Under the pieces are notes generated by a model. That model had not been told where the DNA came from and made no database searches. It worked only from the letters and a program-made list of their open reading frames with translations. Shown piece after piece: positions 52,552 through 61,398 of a DNA stretch of 64,000 nt. The translations under genes were made by a program, and so were the position numbers. The first letter of the stretch is position 1. Each line of letters starts with the position of its first letter. Source of the DNA: JBDSSS01 sp963764195 (GTDB lineage Bacteria > Actinomycetota > Actinomycetes > Actinomycetales > Dermatophilaceae); the NCBI GenBank assembly GCA_963764195.1, contig CAVXRG010000003.1, positions 806,001-870,000 of the forward strand, read 5' to 3'.

Positions 52552-53437
52552 TTAGCTGGCCATTCTTGTGTCGTACCAAGCCTGTTCGACCTCGTTCGGG
52601 GTGCGATACCCAAGGGCCGAGTGGAGCCGTTTCTGATTGTAACGCAGCTCGATGTAGCGAGCGATATCTCGATACGCGTGTTCCCGCGTCGGGTACACGG
52701 TCCGGTGGACACGTTCGACCTTGAGGGTCGCGTTGAACGACTCGGCCCACGCATTGTCGTAGCAAATTCCGGTGCGTCCGACAGAACGAGTGATCCCGTG
52801 TCGGTCGGTGAACTCTTTGAACTCGGCCGACGTGTATTGCGTACCGCGATCCGAATGAAAGATGGTGACACCCTCGCGGATGTGTCCGTTGCGGTGCGCC
52901 ATGGCCAGGGCGTCGGTGACCAGCTCGGTGCGCATGTGGCTGGCCATCGCGTACCCGATCGACCTTCTTGGAGTAGCAGTCGAGCACGGTCGCCAGGAAC
53001 ACCCACCCAGCCCAGGTGGCGATGTACGTGATGTCGCCAACGAGCTTGCGGCCGGGCTCGGTCGCCGTGAAGTCGCGCCCCAGCAGGTCCGGCAACTCGC
53101 TCGCGTCCGAGGCGATCGTGGTGCGGATCCCTCTGCGTTTCGGGCATGCCGCGACCAGGCCACGCTCGGCCATGATGGCCTGCACCGTCTGCGGGTCACA
53201 CGCCCGCCCGGCCCGAGCCAGCGCAGCGTGGATCCGGCGGTAGCCGTAGGTGCCGTCCGAGTCCGCGAACAGGAACTCGACCACCGCCGCCAGCTCGGCC
53301 CGACGCGTCGCCGTGGCCGACGAGGGTCGGTCGCGCCACTCGTAGTAGCCCGAACGGGACACGCCCGCCCAGGTGCACATGTTGCGCACCGACCAGGTGC
53401 CTTCCTCGCCCCGGATGAACGCGTACTTCACGCTCAC
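52552..53437 (-). pseudogene. IS3-family OrfB (DDE transposase), frameshifted
   Basis: Begins with SVKYAFIRGEEGTWSVRNMCTWAGVSRSGYYEW and HTH_21-like YGYRRIHAALARAG. The rve integrase core follows: first Asp in LVGDITYIATWAG, then VLDCYSKKV. Here one extra base (about 52958-52962) breaks the frame. The next frame continues GYAMASHMRTELVTDALAMA, TIFHSDRGTQYTSAEF (second Asp), NAWAESFNATLKVE (Glu), HSALGYRTPNEVEQAW to the stop at 52552. Deleting the base restores a complete DDE transposase. Confidence 0.92.
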
Positions 53438-53742
53438 CGGTATTCCTTCGCGAAGAAGGCTGCCGCTTTTTTTAGGAAAGCCTGCTCAGCCCGCAGCTCG
53501 CTGATTTCTTTCCGCAGCCGCGCCAGCTCGGCCCGTTCTGGCTCGGACAATGCCGGCTCCTCGCCCGCGTGGTCCTTCCGGTACTTATTCACCCAAGACC
53601 GCAGCGTTTCCGTGCCGATCCCGAACTCCCGGGCAACGGACGCGACCGTCCGCGAACTGTCGATGACTGCTCGTACCGCTTCCGCTTTCAACTCCGGAGA
53701 AAACTTCTTTGGAGACAATTCCAGATCCTTCCAATTACCCAA
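53434..53742 (-). CDS. IS3-family OrfA (helix-turn-helix protein)
   Basis: 102 aa. KKFSPELKAEAVRAVIDSSRTVASVAREFGIGTETLRSWVNKY is the Tnp_8/HTH part that binds the IS ends; ERAELARLRKEISELRAEQAFLKKAAAFFAKE is the leucine-zipper region. A run of seven A followed by G inside LKKAA allows -1 slippage, after which the frame reads KKSGSLLREGIPVSVKYAF into orfB, as expected for an OrfAB fusion transposase. Confidence 0.9.
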   Translation of the reverse strand: MGNWKDLELSPKKFSPELKAEAVRAVIDSSRTVASVAREFGIGTETLRSWVNKYRKDHAGEEPALSEPERAELARLRKEISELRAEQAFLKKAAAFFAKEYR

Positions 53743-53771
53743 GGATTCTACCTTGGTTCATTGGTCCGGAA

Positions 53772-54242
53772 TCAATCCCTCACCCCAGTGTTCGGATGCT
53801 GAGTCCGCTGTCGGGTACGGGGTCGGGGCGTCTTCACCTTCGCGCACAGGGGTGGAGCAGCCCGGCCGCATCTAAAACGATGGCTGGATTTGTCGAGCAG
53901 GTACTTGCTGCGGCGCCTGACGTGGCTCATAAACTTGGTCAGGACCGGGCACTGAAAAAGCACGCATTCATCTGGACGACCATCGCCACGGACTACGGGA
54001 TTCAGTCCCAGCTCGAGCGTCGCGTGCAGCCGCTGCCCCCTGAGTCCCCGAAGTTGCCGTCGGGTGTCACGCACGTGTGGGTCGCCGGGAGCTTCAGCAC
54101 GCAGGGCGCATTGGCTTGGTTTCCTGAGCGAGGTTGGTGGCGGCCTAATTATCCTTGGTCAGAGGGTGAGCCGAGTAGCGTTTTGGAGAACGGGGAAAGC
54201 ATCGCATCGCCTGACGGGGGCCAGCAAAGGGAGACTGGCTAG
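53772..54242 (+). pseudogene. C-terminal part of the gene cut by the IS3 element
   Basis: Open from the IS end. GRLHLRAQGWSSPAASKTMAGFVEQVLAAAPDVAHKLGQDRALKKHAFIW continues with TTIATDYGIQSQLERR and LPSGVTHVWVAGSFSTQGALAWFPERGWWRP, a 'HVW...LAWFP.RGWW' ending seen in uncharacterised actinobacterial proteins. An ATG at codon ~37 exists but has no SD. Same strand as the N-terminal piece at 52127, so the IS most simply split one gene. The last ~20 residues diverge in style. Confidence 0.62.
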
Positions 54243-54763
54243 AAGGAGAGGAAGACGGGTGCTGATCTGCATGCTAAGCAGGCCTCCCCTGGGTGACACG
54301 CGGCATGGGTTCGTAAGGTCGTAGGCGCAGCCAGACGCGACGTGTCATTACTACGGGCGGCCAACGCTTCCACCTGGATGCTAGTTCCAGCGCACCCTCA
54401 TCGCAGCAGGCCCTGCTTATACCTAGTGCACACTTCCTACCTGCAACGGTGAACGTCCGGCCGCCCGCGGAGAACGGAGGATGCTACGCGGCCGAGACGC
54501 CTGACCAAGGACTATTCAGATGTGCCGCTTCGCGGCGCTATGACGCGCGCGGGACAGGTTCCATGCAGTCTCTACCCAAGAGCGCCAAAAGATCCGTGCA
54601 TCCTTGCTCGAGCGCGGGGGCGTGCGTAGTGCTCAGCCAACTCCGGGTCGGCGCCGGATCCGAGACTCGATGTCTGCTGTTCGCGCCTGACAACTCGCCA
54701 TCATCACAACCGTTGGCGCACCGCAGGCCACATTGACGCGGAGGACTGTGAAACAGTGGCCCA
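54243..54763. other. Gene-free stretch with one dispersed repeat
   Basis: About 520 nt. Only short frames with poor codon use are open. It carries GCCGCTTCGCGGC (54524-54536) and should hold the promoter of the protease gene; no tRNA or att-like sequence is recognised. Confidence 0.5.
54524..54536 (+). repeat. Copy of the dispersed GCCGCTTCGCGGC motif
   Basis: Perfect GCCGC-TTC-GCGGC hairpin. It is followed by GCTATGACGC, close to the GTTAGACGC that follows the copy at 58682. Confidence 0.6.
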
Positions 54764-55675
54764 ATGATGCCTGGTGCGACGTCAGCGAGTCGGCTCTCCC
54801 TTGCGCCCCTATATGTCGAGGCTTTCGGTGATGCCAAGCGCTACGGCGGCGAGGACTGCCGTTTGGGCACGGGAACGGCCTTCCTCGTCGGGTCGATGAA
54901 TGGGCAATCAGAAGGATTCGATGCCTTTCTCGTCACCGCATGGCATCTCTTCACCGGTCGCCACCCCGACAGTGCCTGCGACGAAAACCTTGTTGAACCA
55001 GACTACTTCTTAGTGCACTACCCTCGGAGGGGCGCACCCACTGGGGCTGTAGTTACTCAGCGTTATGACGTCCGCGCCTACGCGAATGAAAGCGATATGG
55101 CGCCGATGCCGCTGTGGGTCGAACACCCTCTGGGCCCGGCTGTCGACATAGCCGTGCTAGACATTGGTGCGACCCCTCGGGACGCTTACTGCCTCCCCAT
55201 AAATATAGACGCGGACTGCTGGCCGACCGTCGGCGGTCTTGCGAGTGACCCGCAATGGGAGCGAATTCTCCCCGATCTTCCGTTGCCGCTCCGAGTGACC
55301 GATCGCGTCTTCGTCGTCGGCTTCCCATTTGGCGACATTGGGACGTGGCCGTTCGCGATTTGGTCAACGGCGTACGTCGCGAGCGAACCAAGCTTCCCGC
55401 ATAAGGGTCGTCCGAGCTTCTTGATCGATGGGAGGACTAGAGAAGGGCAGTCGGGGGCTCCCGTCTTCCTCCGGTATAGACCGGGCGAGGGCGTAAGTGT
55501 GACGGATCAGCTGGTAACGTTTGATCGAGATGTAACGGTCTTCTTGGGTCTGTATTCGGGAAGGACCAACGCCAACTCGGATTTGGGCATGGTGTGGACA
55601 GTAGAGGCCGTGCGACAGGTTGTCGACCAGGCAGTCTCACGCCGCGCGTCAGGCGGTGACTCGGTTCAGTCGTAG
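54764..55675 (+). CDS. Stand-alone trypsin-like serine protease
   Basis: 303 aa, no signal peptide, so probably cytosolic. Chymotrypsin-fold catalytic triad can be assigned: H61 in FLVTAWHLF, D128 in PAVDIAVLDI and S230 in REGQSGAPVFL, with GTGTAFLVG before and VFVVGFPFG between. Single-domain proteases of this kind occur in bacterial conflict and defence loci, often beside effectors, but here no partner is obviously fused. Lower GC and looser codon use than the first 45 kb. Starts ATG 54764 (a second ATG directly upstream codon). Confidence 0.82.
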   Translation: MMPGATSASRLSLAPLYVEAFGDAKRYGGEDCRLGTGTAFLVGSMNGQSEGFDAFLVTAWHLFTGRHPDSACDENLVEPDYFLVHYPRRGAPTGAVVTQRYDVRAYANESDMAPMPLWVEHPLGPAVDIAVLDIGATPRDAYCLPINIDADCWPTVGGLASDPQWERILPDLPLPLRVTDRVFVVGFPFGDIGTWPFAIWSTAYVASEPSFPHKGRPSFLIDGRTREGQSGAPVFLRYRPGEGVSVTDQLVTFDRDVTVFLGLYSGRTNANSDLGMVWTVEAVRQVVDQAVSRRASGGDSVQS

Positions 55676-55710
55676 GGGTCCCAACGGCCGTAACGCGGCG
55701 ATAGGACGCT

Positions 55711-55723
55711 GCCGCTTCGCGGC
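55711..55723 (+). repeat. Copy of the dispersed GCCGCTTCGCGGC motif
   Basis: Identical 13-nt hairpin, 36 nt after the protease stop. It shares the preceding AGGAC with the copy at 58682. Confidence 0.6.
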
Positions 55724-55934
55724 GGAGTGCAGCACACGGGCGCAGGCCGCGATTGGTGCGTCAGGGGCTGCCGTTGCTGCGGCTAAGTCCCTATGCACTC
55801 GATGCGACGTCACCATCCCGCTGTGCTCCGGCCGTGGTGGTCCGAGAGGGTGAATCGACACGTTCGCCGGTAAACACTCGCTATGCATGAAACGGTAGGT
55901 GGCTGGCGGTCGCGACGAGGACAGGGGACATGTA

Positions 55935-57238
55935 ATGGCTAAGCGCGGCTTCTTCGCGGAGATGAACTACCAGGCCCAGCAGGCAGAGAAGCGCCGGCGC
56001 CAGCAGGAGGCGGCCGCTGCGCGTGCGCAGGCTCGCGGCCACGCGCGGCACGCAGAGCGCGACTCGGAAGGCCGCGAGCGGGCGCGTGCGCAGGCTGCCC
56101 GGGCCTCGGAGGCCGAGCAGAAGGCGGCGGAGAAGGAGGCCGCGCAGGCTGCATGTCGGAGGCCGTGCTCGCCGAGGTCGAGTCCATGAACGTCGAGCTG
56201 GCGAACACCTACGCCGAGATCGACGGCCTGCTTGCCGTCGACCCTCGAGGTCGACGACTACGTCGACCTGGACGTCGCTGAAGGTCACACCGCGTAGAGC
56301 ACCCGCCGTTCGACCCGGGCACGCTCGCGGCACCCCGGCACCGAGCGATGCCGGAGCTGGTCTACCCGCCGGAACCGGACTCGTGGAGCCGCCGGCCCCG
56401 ACTGGTCTTTCCGGGGCGTTCGGCGGCAAGAAGAAGCACCAGCAGGCGCTCGAGCAGGCGGAGGCCGACCACGCGCCGGCGAGTGCAGGACGTGGCATGA
56501 GCGCACTGCGCAGCAGATGCACGCCGACTACCTGGCCGAGCAGGCGCGCCGGCGGCCAGGCCGAAGCGGAGCGCCTGGAGAAGCTCGCCGAGGCCGAGGC
56601 GGTCTACGCCGAGCGAGTGCCGCCAGCGCGAGGCCGAGGCCGAGGCCGCGCAACGCCGAGCTGACCGAAGCTCATCAACGACCTGGCCTTCGACGTGCCC
56701 GACGGCGATCGAGGAGTACGTCGGCATCGTGCTGTCGAACTCCGTCTACCCCGAGCACTTCCCGGTCAGCCACGACCACGCCTTCGACCTCGCCACCCGC
56801 GAGCTGACGCTGCAGCGTCACGCGTCCCCGAGCCGGTCGACCGTGCCGGCCGTCAAGGAGTACAGGTACGTCAAGGCCAAGGACGAGATCACGCCGACGC
56901 ACCTGCCGGTGAAGGCGCAGAAGGACCGCTACGCCGGACGCGGTGCTGGCAGGTCGCGGTCCGCACCCTGCACGAGGTCTTCGAGGCCGACCGGGCCGGC
57001 AAGATCCACTCCATCGCGCTGACGGTCGGCGTGGACCGGATCGCGCCGGCCACCGGGCTGCCCGAGACCGTCCCGCTGGTCGTGGTGGCCGCGGACCGGG
57101 AGACGTTCAGCGAGTTCGACCTGGCCAACGTCGTCCCGCACGCGACCCTGACCCACCTGGGTGCGGCGCTGTCGAAGTCGCCGTTCGACCTGACCCCGGC
57201 CGACACCGGCCGCGGCGTGCGGCGTCCGGGGACAGTGA
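55935..57238 (+). pseudogene. Coiled-coil protein upstream of DUF4041 gene, many frameshifts
   Basis: Reading across frames gives one ~430-residue protein: MAKRGFFAEMNYQAQQAEKRRRQQ with a long Ala/Arg/Glu coiled coil, EAVLAEVESMNVELANTYAEIDGLLA, EVDDYVDLD, EHPPFDPGTLAAP, APTGLSGAFGGKKKHQQALEQAEADHA, EEYVGIVLSNSVYPEHFPVSHDHAFD, EYRYVKAKDEITPTHLPVKAQKDRYA and VAVRTLHEVFEADRAGKIHSIALTVGVD. At least eight indels are needed. The family resembles uncharacterised proteins often labelled restriction-system or DUF proteins; biochemical role unknown. Its end (TGA 57236-57238 in the restored frame) overlaps the next ATG. Confidence 0.7.
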
Positions 57239-58633
57239 TGCGGTTCAACTCCCCGCCCGGCTGGCCGACAGCCCCCGGCGGGTGGACCCCGCCGCCGGGA
57301 TGGAAGCCCGGACCCGTCGTGGCCCGAGCCGCCCCCGGGTGGCAGCTGTGGCTCCCCGACGAGGCGAGACCGACGAGCCCGCGGCCGCACGAGCCGCGCC
57401 GACCCGGCCGACCGCGGCACCCGGCCAGCGCCCGAGCGTCCGGCGCCGAGCCGCGTCCGACGCGCCCCACCTGCCCGGCGCCCGGCTGACCATCGGCCCC
57501 GACGCCGGCCGAGCGCCGATCACGGCCGCGCTGCTAGCCCGCATCGCCGAACTGGAGGCGGCGCTGCTGCCGCCCGAGCCGGGCGGCACGGCGATGAGGT
57601 CATCGAGCTCAGCGACCAGCAGGTGCTGCAAGACGTCGGCATCTACCGCTACCACCACCCCCTCGAGGACGCCGCCGCGTACAAGGACCGGCTGCGAGCA
57701 GCTCGAAGCGCCAGATCGACGAGATCGTCAAGGCCGGCCGGGCGGTCCTGGCCGCGGACATGTTCACCTTCGACGGGTCCCTGGCCAAGGGCCGCAAGAT
57801 GGTCGCCGACCTGTCCAAGCTGATGCTGCGCGCCTACAACGCCGAGGCCGACAACTGCGTCCGCTCCCTGCGCTCGGGCAACATCACGCACCGCCAGAAG
57901 CGCCTGGAGAAGGCGGTGACGGCCATCGAGAAGCTCGGCGCCATCATGGAGATGCGGGTCAACCCCGACTACCACGCCTTGCGGGTCGCCGAGCTCGAGC
58001 TGACCGCGGACTACCAGATGAAGGTCCAAGAGGAGCGCGAACGGGCCCGCGAAGAACGTGAGCTGCTGCGCGAGCAGCGGCGCGCCGAGCAGGAGCTGGC
58101 CGCCGAGCGGGAGCGGCTGGAGAAGGAGAAGGCCCACTACGTCAGCGCGCTGGCGTCTCTGCGCGCCTCCGGCGACGACGCCGCGGCCGACGAGCTCGCG
58201 GCCCGCCTGGCCGACATCGAGCGGCCATCGAGGCCAACGACTACCGCATCGCGAACATCCGCGCCGGCTACGTCTACGTCATCTCCAACGTCGGCGCGTT
58301 CGGCCCAAACATCGTGAAGATCGGCATGACCCGGCGGCTCGAGCCGCTGCGACCGCGTCCGGGAGCTCGGTGACGCCTCGGTGCCGTTCCGCTACGACAT
58401 CCACGCCCTGTTCTTCTCCGACGACGCGATCACGCTGGAGAACGAACTGCACAAGGCGTTCGCCGAGCGGCGGGTCAACTGCGTGAACGAGCGCCGCGAG
58501 TTCTTCTTCGCCACCCCGGAGGAGGTCCGCGCGATGCTGCTGGAGAAGGTCGGTGGACTGCTCGAGTTCAGCGAGCACGCCAGAGGCCGTCGAGTACTTC
58601 CAGAGCCGGGGCTCCTGGCCCACCTTCGATTGA
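57238..58633 (+). pseudogene. DUF4041 / GIY-YIG (T5orf172-like) protein, several frameshifts
   Basis: ATG 57238 opens MRFNSPPGWPTAPGGWTPPPGW, a Pro/Trp-rich N-terminus usual for this family. After frame changes near 57320, 57600 and 57700 comes the DUF4041 region (RAVLAADMFTFDGSLAKGRK, MEMRVNPDYHALRVAELELTADYQMKVQ, coiled coil). The C-terminal GIY-YIG-type nuclease reads AGYVYVISNVGAFGPNIVKIGMTRRLEP, a further break near 58345, then HALFFSDDAITLENELHKAFAERRVNCVNERREFFFATPEEV and, after a break near 58585, YFQSRGSWPTFD. Probably a DNA-processing protein. Confidence 0.78.
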
Positions 58634-58681
58634 CCCGCATCTCGCAGGTAGATGTGTGCCCTTTCGCGAGGCAAGGACACG

Positions 58682-58700
58682 GCCGCTTCGCGGCGGTTAG
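58682..58700 (+). repeat. Copy of the dispersed GCCGCTTCGCGGC-GTTAGAC motif
   Basis: GCCGCTTCGCGGCGGTTAG followed by ACGCA, 49 nt after the DUF4041 stop. Best-preserved copy. Confidence 0.6.
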
Positions 58701-58728
58701 ACGCACCTCCCGCGACCATCATTCGACC

Positions 58729-58745
58729 GGGCGGATCGCGGCAAT
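58729..58745 (+). repeat. 17-nt repeat shared with 46458-46474
   Basis: GGGCGGATCGCGGCAAT is identical at 46458-46474, also between genes, 12 kb away. Flanks align loosely as well. Confidence 0.6.
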
Positions 58746-58901
58746 ATCGGACGTCCCGTCCTCCGAGCGGCACAAGCGGACGTTGGGTCTTCGTCCTCCA
58801 AAGGCGCCGGTCCCGTGCGTGGCCATAAGATTCAGCCACGAAAGATGCGCTAGACGATCAACTGCGAAAGAACCGAGAGACCTGGTCGCAGCTGGCTCTC
58901 A

Positions 58902-59048
58902 ATGTCGACGTTGCAGACATCCGGACTGGTCTCTGGTGTGGACCTTGGCAAGCTGGCTGGGCTCATCACGGAACTTGAGGCTGCCGCAGAACAGCACGAT
59001 TCGGAGTTCGACGGTTGGGGAACGGAGCTCCCGCCCGAATCGAGTTGA
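58902..59048 (+). CDS. Possible 48-aa small protein
   Basis: ATG 58902 opens MSTLQTSGLVSGVDLGKLAG and then an acidic helix (LITELEAAAEQHDSEFDGWG) ending at a TGA 59046. The amphipathic acidic composition is protein-like and the strand matches the upstream genes, but no clear SD or homologue is known to me. It could equally be chance. Confidence 0.3.
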   Translation: MSTLQTSGLVSGVDLGKLAGLITELEAAAEQHDSEFDGWGTELPPESS

Positions 59049-59103
59049 ATCGGGTTCTTGAGATACCGGCGACCTACCGAGAGGGGCAGATTCGGACGGG
59101 TAA

Positions 59104-59559
59104 TCACCAAGGCATCGGAGGAACCGCAGGCGGCGTGGGTAGTCGGTCCAAGGTGTCGCGATCAGCCAAGGGCGGCAGCTCGGCCAAGCCGAAGCGGATA
59201 CGAAGCTTCTCTGCTAATGCGATCACATCTTCACGAGCTTGGGCGACCCCATCCGGCCCCCTGAGCTGTGTTGGAGCGGGCCGGTTGATGCTCGCAGTCA
59301 CCTTTCCGTTTGCCGCACGAACACGAGGTATTGCCTTCGTATCGTCAAACCAGAACCAGATTTCGAGCACTGGGATCGGGGCCGCGGACCACCACGACTG
59401 CCATGCCTGGCTCACGATCTCGTCGAGCAGATGATCGAGGGCCTTTACATAGTGGGGCGACGTGCCGTTGTCCGGGCCGCCGCCCATCACGCTGATCTCG
59501 TGACGCCATGGCTGCGGCGAGTTTGGGGACTGGCCCTCAGCCCGGGACGCCTCGGTCAT
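59104..59559 (-). CDS. Protein of unknown function
   Basis: 151 aa. ALDHLLDEIVSQAWQSWWSAAPIPVLEIWFWFDDTKAIPRVRAANGKVTASINRP has a beta-hairpin-like core rich in Trp; the end ALAEKLRIRFGLAELPPLADRDTLDRLPTPP is helical then Pro-rich. No signal peptide, membrane segment or known motif. Codon use is looser than the core genes. Real gene on composition; function not guessed. Confidence 0.55.
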   Translation of the reverse strand: MTEASRAEGQSPNSPQPWRHEISVMGGGPDNGTSPHYVKALDHLLDEIVSQAWQSWWSAAPIPVLEIWFWFDDTKAIPRVRAANGKVTASINRPAPTQLRGPDGVAQAREDVIALAEKLRIRFGLAELPPLADRDTLDRLPTPPAVPPMPW

Positions 59560-59597
59560 GGAGCGAGTCTAGTTACTTGGCCGGACCAAGTAGTGCT

Positions 59598-59641
59598 CAT
59601 CGGCATGTGGCGAGACGCACGCGCCCAGCAGGCGGCGGAAG
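59598..59641 (+). repeat. ~44-nt repeat shared with 61399-61443
   Basis: Starts CATCGGCATGTGG and continues through CGAGACGCACGCGCCC and GGCGGCGGAA; the copy at 61399 differs by one inserted G and one substitution. Both copies are intergenic. Confidence 0.75.
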
Positions 59642-59715
59642 GGGGCGGCCGCCGGCTCGGCGAACTGCATCGGAACGGCGCACAGGCCAACGGCGACGGC
59701 TGGGGGTGCGCGGAG

Positions 59716-60543
59716 TCAGTTCTTGTTGTGGCCCAGCGAGCGCGCGTTGAAGACTTCCTTCCAATATGACTCTCTTTGCAGGACGTGCGCGTCGGCGGTG
59801 CGCATCGACCAGAACTCAAGCAGGGCGAACTTCATGTTCAGGCGGAAATAGTCCTCGCCCTTGTCGTGGAGCAGCTCCTCGAGGCCGACGTTGTTTCCGT
59901 GGAGAGTCGCGGCGTACGTGCTCCAGCGTTGCCAGATGCCCGTGTCGCCGTAAGCCGATCCGACATACCGGGCGCCGGTCGTTTGGTCGTGGATGACGTA
60001 GACGCCTTTCATATGCTCGAGGGCGATCCGCCAGTCGGGGCGCTGTTGGCTGACGATCACCTGCAGGTCGGCGAGCGTGTGGTTGATTCGGTCGTGGCCG
60101 GGGAAGGGGTCGCCCACGAATGCCTCTTCGAGGATCGAGGCCACGGTCATCTCGTCAAGACAAGACTCCATCGTTCGCCGTCGCTGACGCCCGGCTAGAG
60201 GAAGTCTGATGTAGAGGCGGCGCACGAAAGGGCCCATTAGGTCATGACGAGGGCCGACATCGTAGGAGAAGGTCCTCGGCTCAGGACGCCGGGCGATCAC
60301 CTCCCAGATTCCGCCGAAGAGCCACAGGGTCGGGTCATGGCGATCCTGAGCGAGGGCGAAGATGAACTGCCGGTTGAAGTCGTTCTTGTCGCCGCGCCAC
60401 GAGTTCCAGCGCTGCCACTCCTCCGGGTCGTTGGCCAGAACGTCGATGGGGTAGTTCTCCCCGTTGAAAACCGCGCAGTGCAGCTTGCAGGTTGTGGGGT
60501 CGAAACCCGCCGGCAGAAGTGAAGCAAGCGGTATCGGCTGCAT
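59716..60543 (-). CDS. GIY-YIG nuclease domain protein
   Basis: 275 aa. Residues 1-170 are an uncharacterised N-terminal domain (ENYPIDVLANDPEEWQRW, FIFALAQDRHDPTLWLFGGIWEVI). The C-terminal GIY-YIG nuclease has GVYVIHDQTTGARYVGSA (180-197; GVY/YVG pair), the catalytic Arg at about 206 in IWQRW and a Glu at 258 in QRESYWKEVFNAR. The same architecture occurs in putative restriction or homing-type nucleases; here no methyltransferase is adjacent. Confidence 0.82.
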   Translation of the reverse strand: MQPIPLASLLPAGFDPTTCKLHCAVFNGENYPIDVLANDPEEWQRWNSWRGDKNDFNRQFIFALAQDRHDPTLWLFGGIWEVIARRPEPRTFSYDVGPRHDLMGPFVRRLYIRLPLAGRQRRRTMESCLDEMTVASILEEAFVGDPFPGHDRINHTLADLQVIVSQQRPDWRIALEHMKGVYVIHDQTTGARYVGSAYGDTGIWQRWSTYAATLHGNNVGLEELLHDKGEDYFRLNMKFALLEFWSMRTADAHVLQRESYWKEVFNARSLGHNKN

Positions 60544-60621
60544 GATCGGAGCCTAAGCGGAAGGCGAGGTTGAGGGTTCGTTGAGCAGGGGATCGACCGC
60601 GACGCTACGGCTACAAGGGCG

Positions 60622-60641
60622 CGTCGCGGCGGTGTGACGCA
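60622..60641 (+). repeat. Variant copy of the dispersed motif
   Basis: GTCGCGGCGGTGTGACGCA matches the 3' half of the copy at 58686-58704 except for two bases. Confidence 0.4.
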
Positions 60642-60727
60642 GGTTCTCAGCGCGCTCTCATAGCGTCAGTTCCGGACGTCCATCGCACATGTGTCGGGAC
60701 TTGGAGTGGGCGACGTTTGAAAGTGCC

Positions 60728-61033
60728 ATGATGACCCGCATGACCGCCGACTATCAGGGCACGGCCGCGGAGCGGGTGATCTTCGTGCGCCCAACCTACG
60801 GGCAGCGTGCAAACAAGAGGCTTCCCGTTGTCCTCGGTCTGACGGTTGCGGCTCAGCTGGTCTGGAGCCTTCTGTCCGGAATGCAGCTCACCAACGCCCT
60901 GGGCGCACTCTTGCCGGCTGCGTATGGCTTACTGATCGGTGCCGCGGTGCTGACGATGCTGGTAGCGCTTCTCCCCGGTCGCCCGCTGGGAATCAAGGTA
61001 AGCGAGCCCGAACTCCGGCCCAGCGGCCCCTAA
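60728..61033 (+). CDS. Small membrane protein of unknown function
   Basis: 101 aa from ATG 60728 (ATG 60689 would add 13 residues, 60740 would remove 4). Two transmembrane helices, LPVVLGLTVAAQLVWSLLSG and ALGALLPAAYGLLIGAAVLTML, with a short cytosolic tail. Family not recognised. Confidence 0.6.
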   Translation: MMTRMTADYQGTAAERVIFVRPTYGQRANKRLPVVLGLTVAAQLVWSLLSGMQLTNALGALLPAAYGLLIGAAVLTMLVALLPGRPLGIKVSEPELRPSGP

Positions 61034-61179
61034 TCCCCTCGTCCAGATGCACTCGGCCACGGACACAGGCGGCTGCGTGGCTTAGCAGCGACAGAGGCGC
61101 GCCTCCGCCGCGCCGCCCGCGGAGTCGTCCGACGAGCGGCACGGTCGGACGCTGTCCAAAGAGCGGAGCGAGCCCACAT

Positions 61180-61359
61180 TCAGTGGTGCTCGGGAGGCGA
61201 CTTCCGCAGATTGTGCACCTGCGCCCCGGCGACGCACGCCATTGCGAAGGCAGTGAGCCACGCAGAAACCATGGGGGGGTTCATCAGCGCCAGCACGAGG
61301 CCCGCCAAGCCGACTACGACGGCTAGCACCAGCAGCCCAACGGATAGTCGCCTGTTCAT
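61180..61359 (-). CDS. 59-aa small membrane protein
   Basis: ATG 61359 opens MNRRLSVGLLVLAVVVGLAGL, a first hydrophobic helix, followed by a second (VSAWLTAFAMACVAGAQV) and a basic tail HNLRKSPPEHH. The frame is open upstream but composition there is not protein-like. Function unknown. Confidence 0.5.
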   Translation of the reverse strand: MNRRLSVGLLVLAVVVGLAGLVLALMNPPMVSAWLTAFAMACVAGAQVHNLRKSPPEHH

Positions 61360-61398
61360 GACGCGGATATTTTCATAGGTCCGCGACCACCGTCCAGT

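Larger units (their letters stand above)
52525..53771 (-). mobile_element. IS3-family insertion sequence
   Basis: Inverted ends TTCCGGACCA (52525-52534) and TGGTCCGGAA (53762-53771), with some further similarity inward. Inside are orfA (53434-53742) and orfB (52552-53437), both minus strand, in the -1 arrangement of IS3 elements with a slippery run of seven A (53466-53474 region, minus strand). A clear target-site duplication was not found, so the ends may be a few bases off. Confidence 0.85.

Noticed and set aside
58640..58800. Complete integron attC site
   Set aside because: GTTAGAC and a central hairpin are present but no paired RYYYAAC box at the right distance and no integrase in the window; kept only as a hypothesis.
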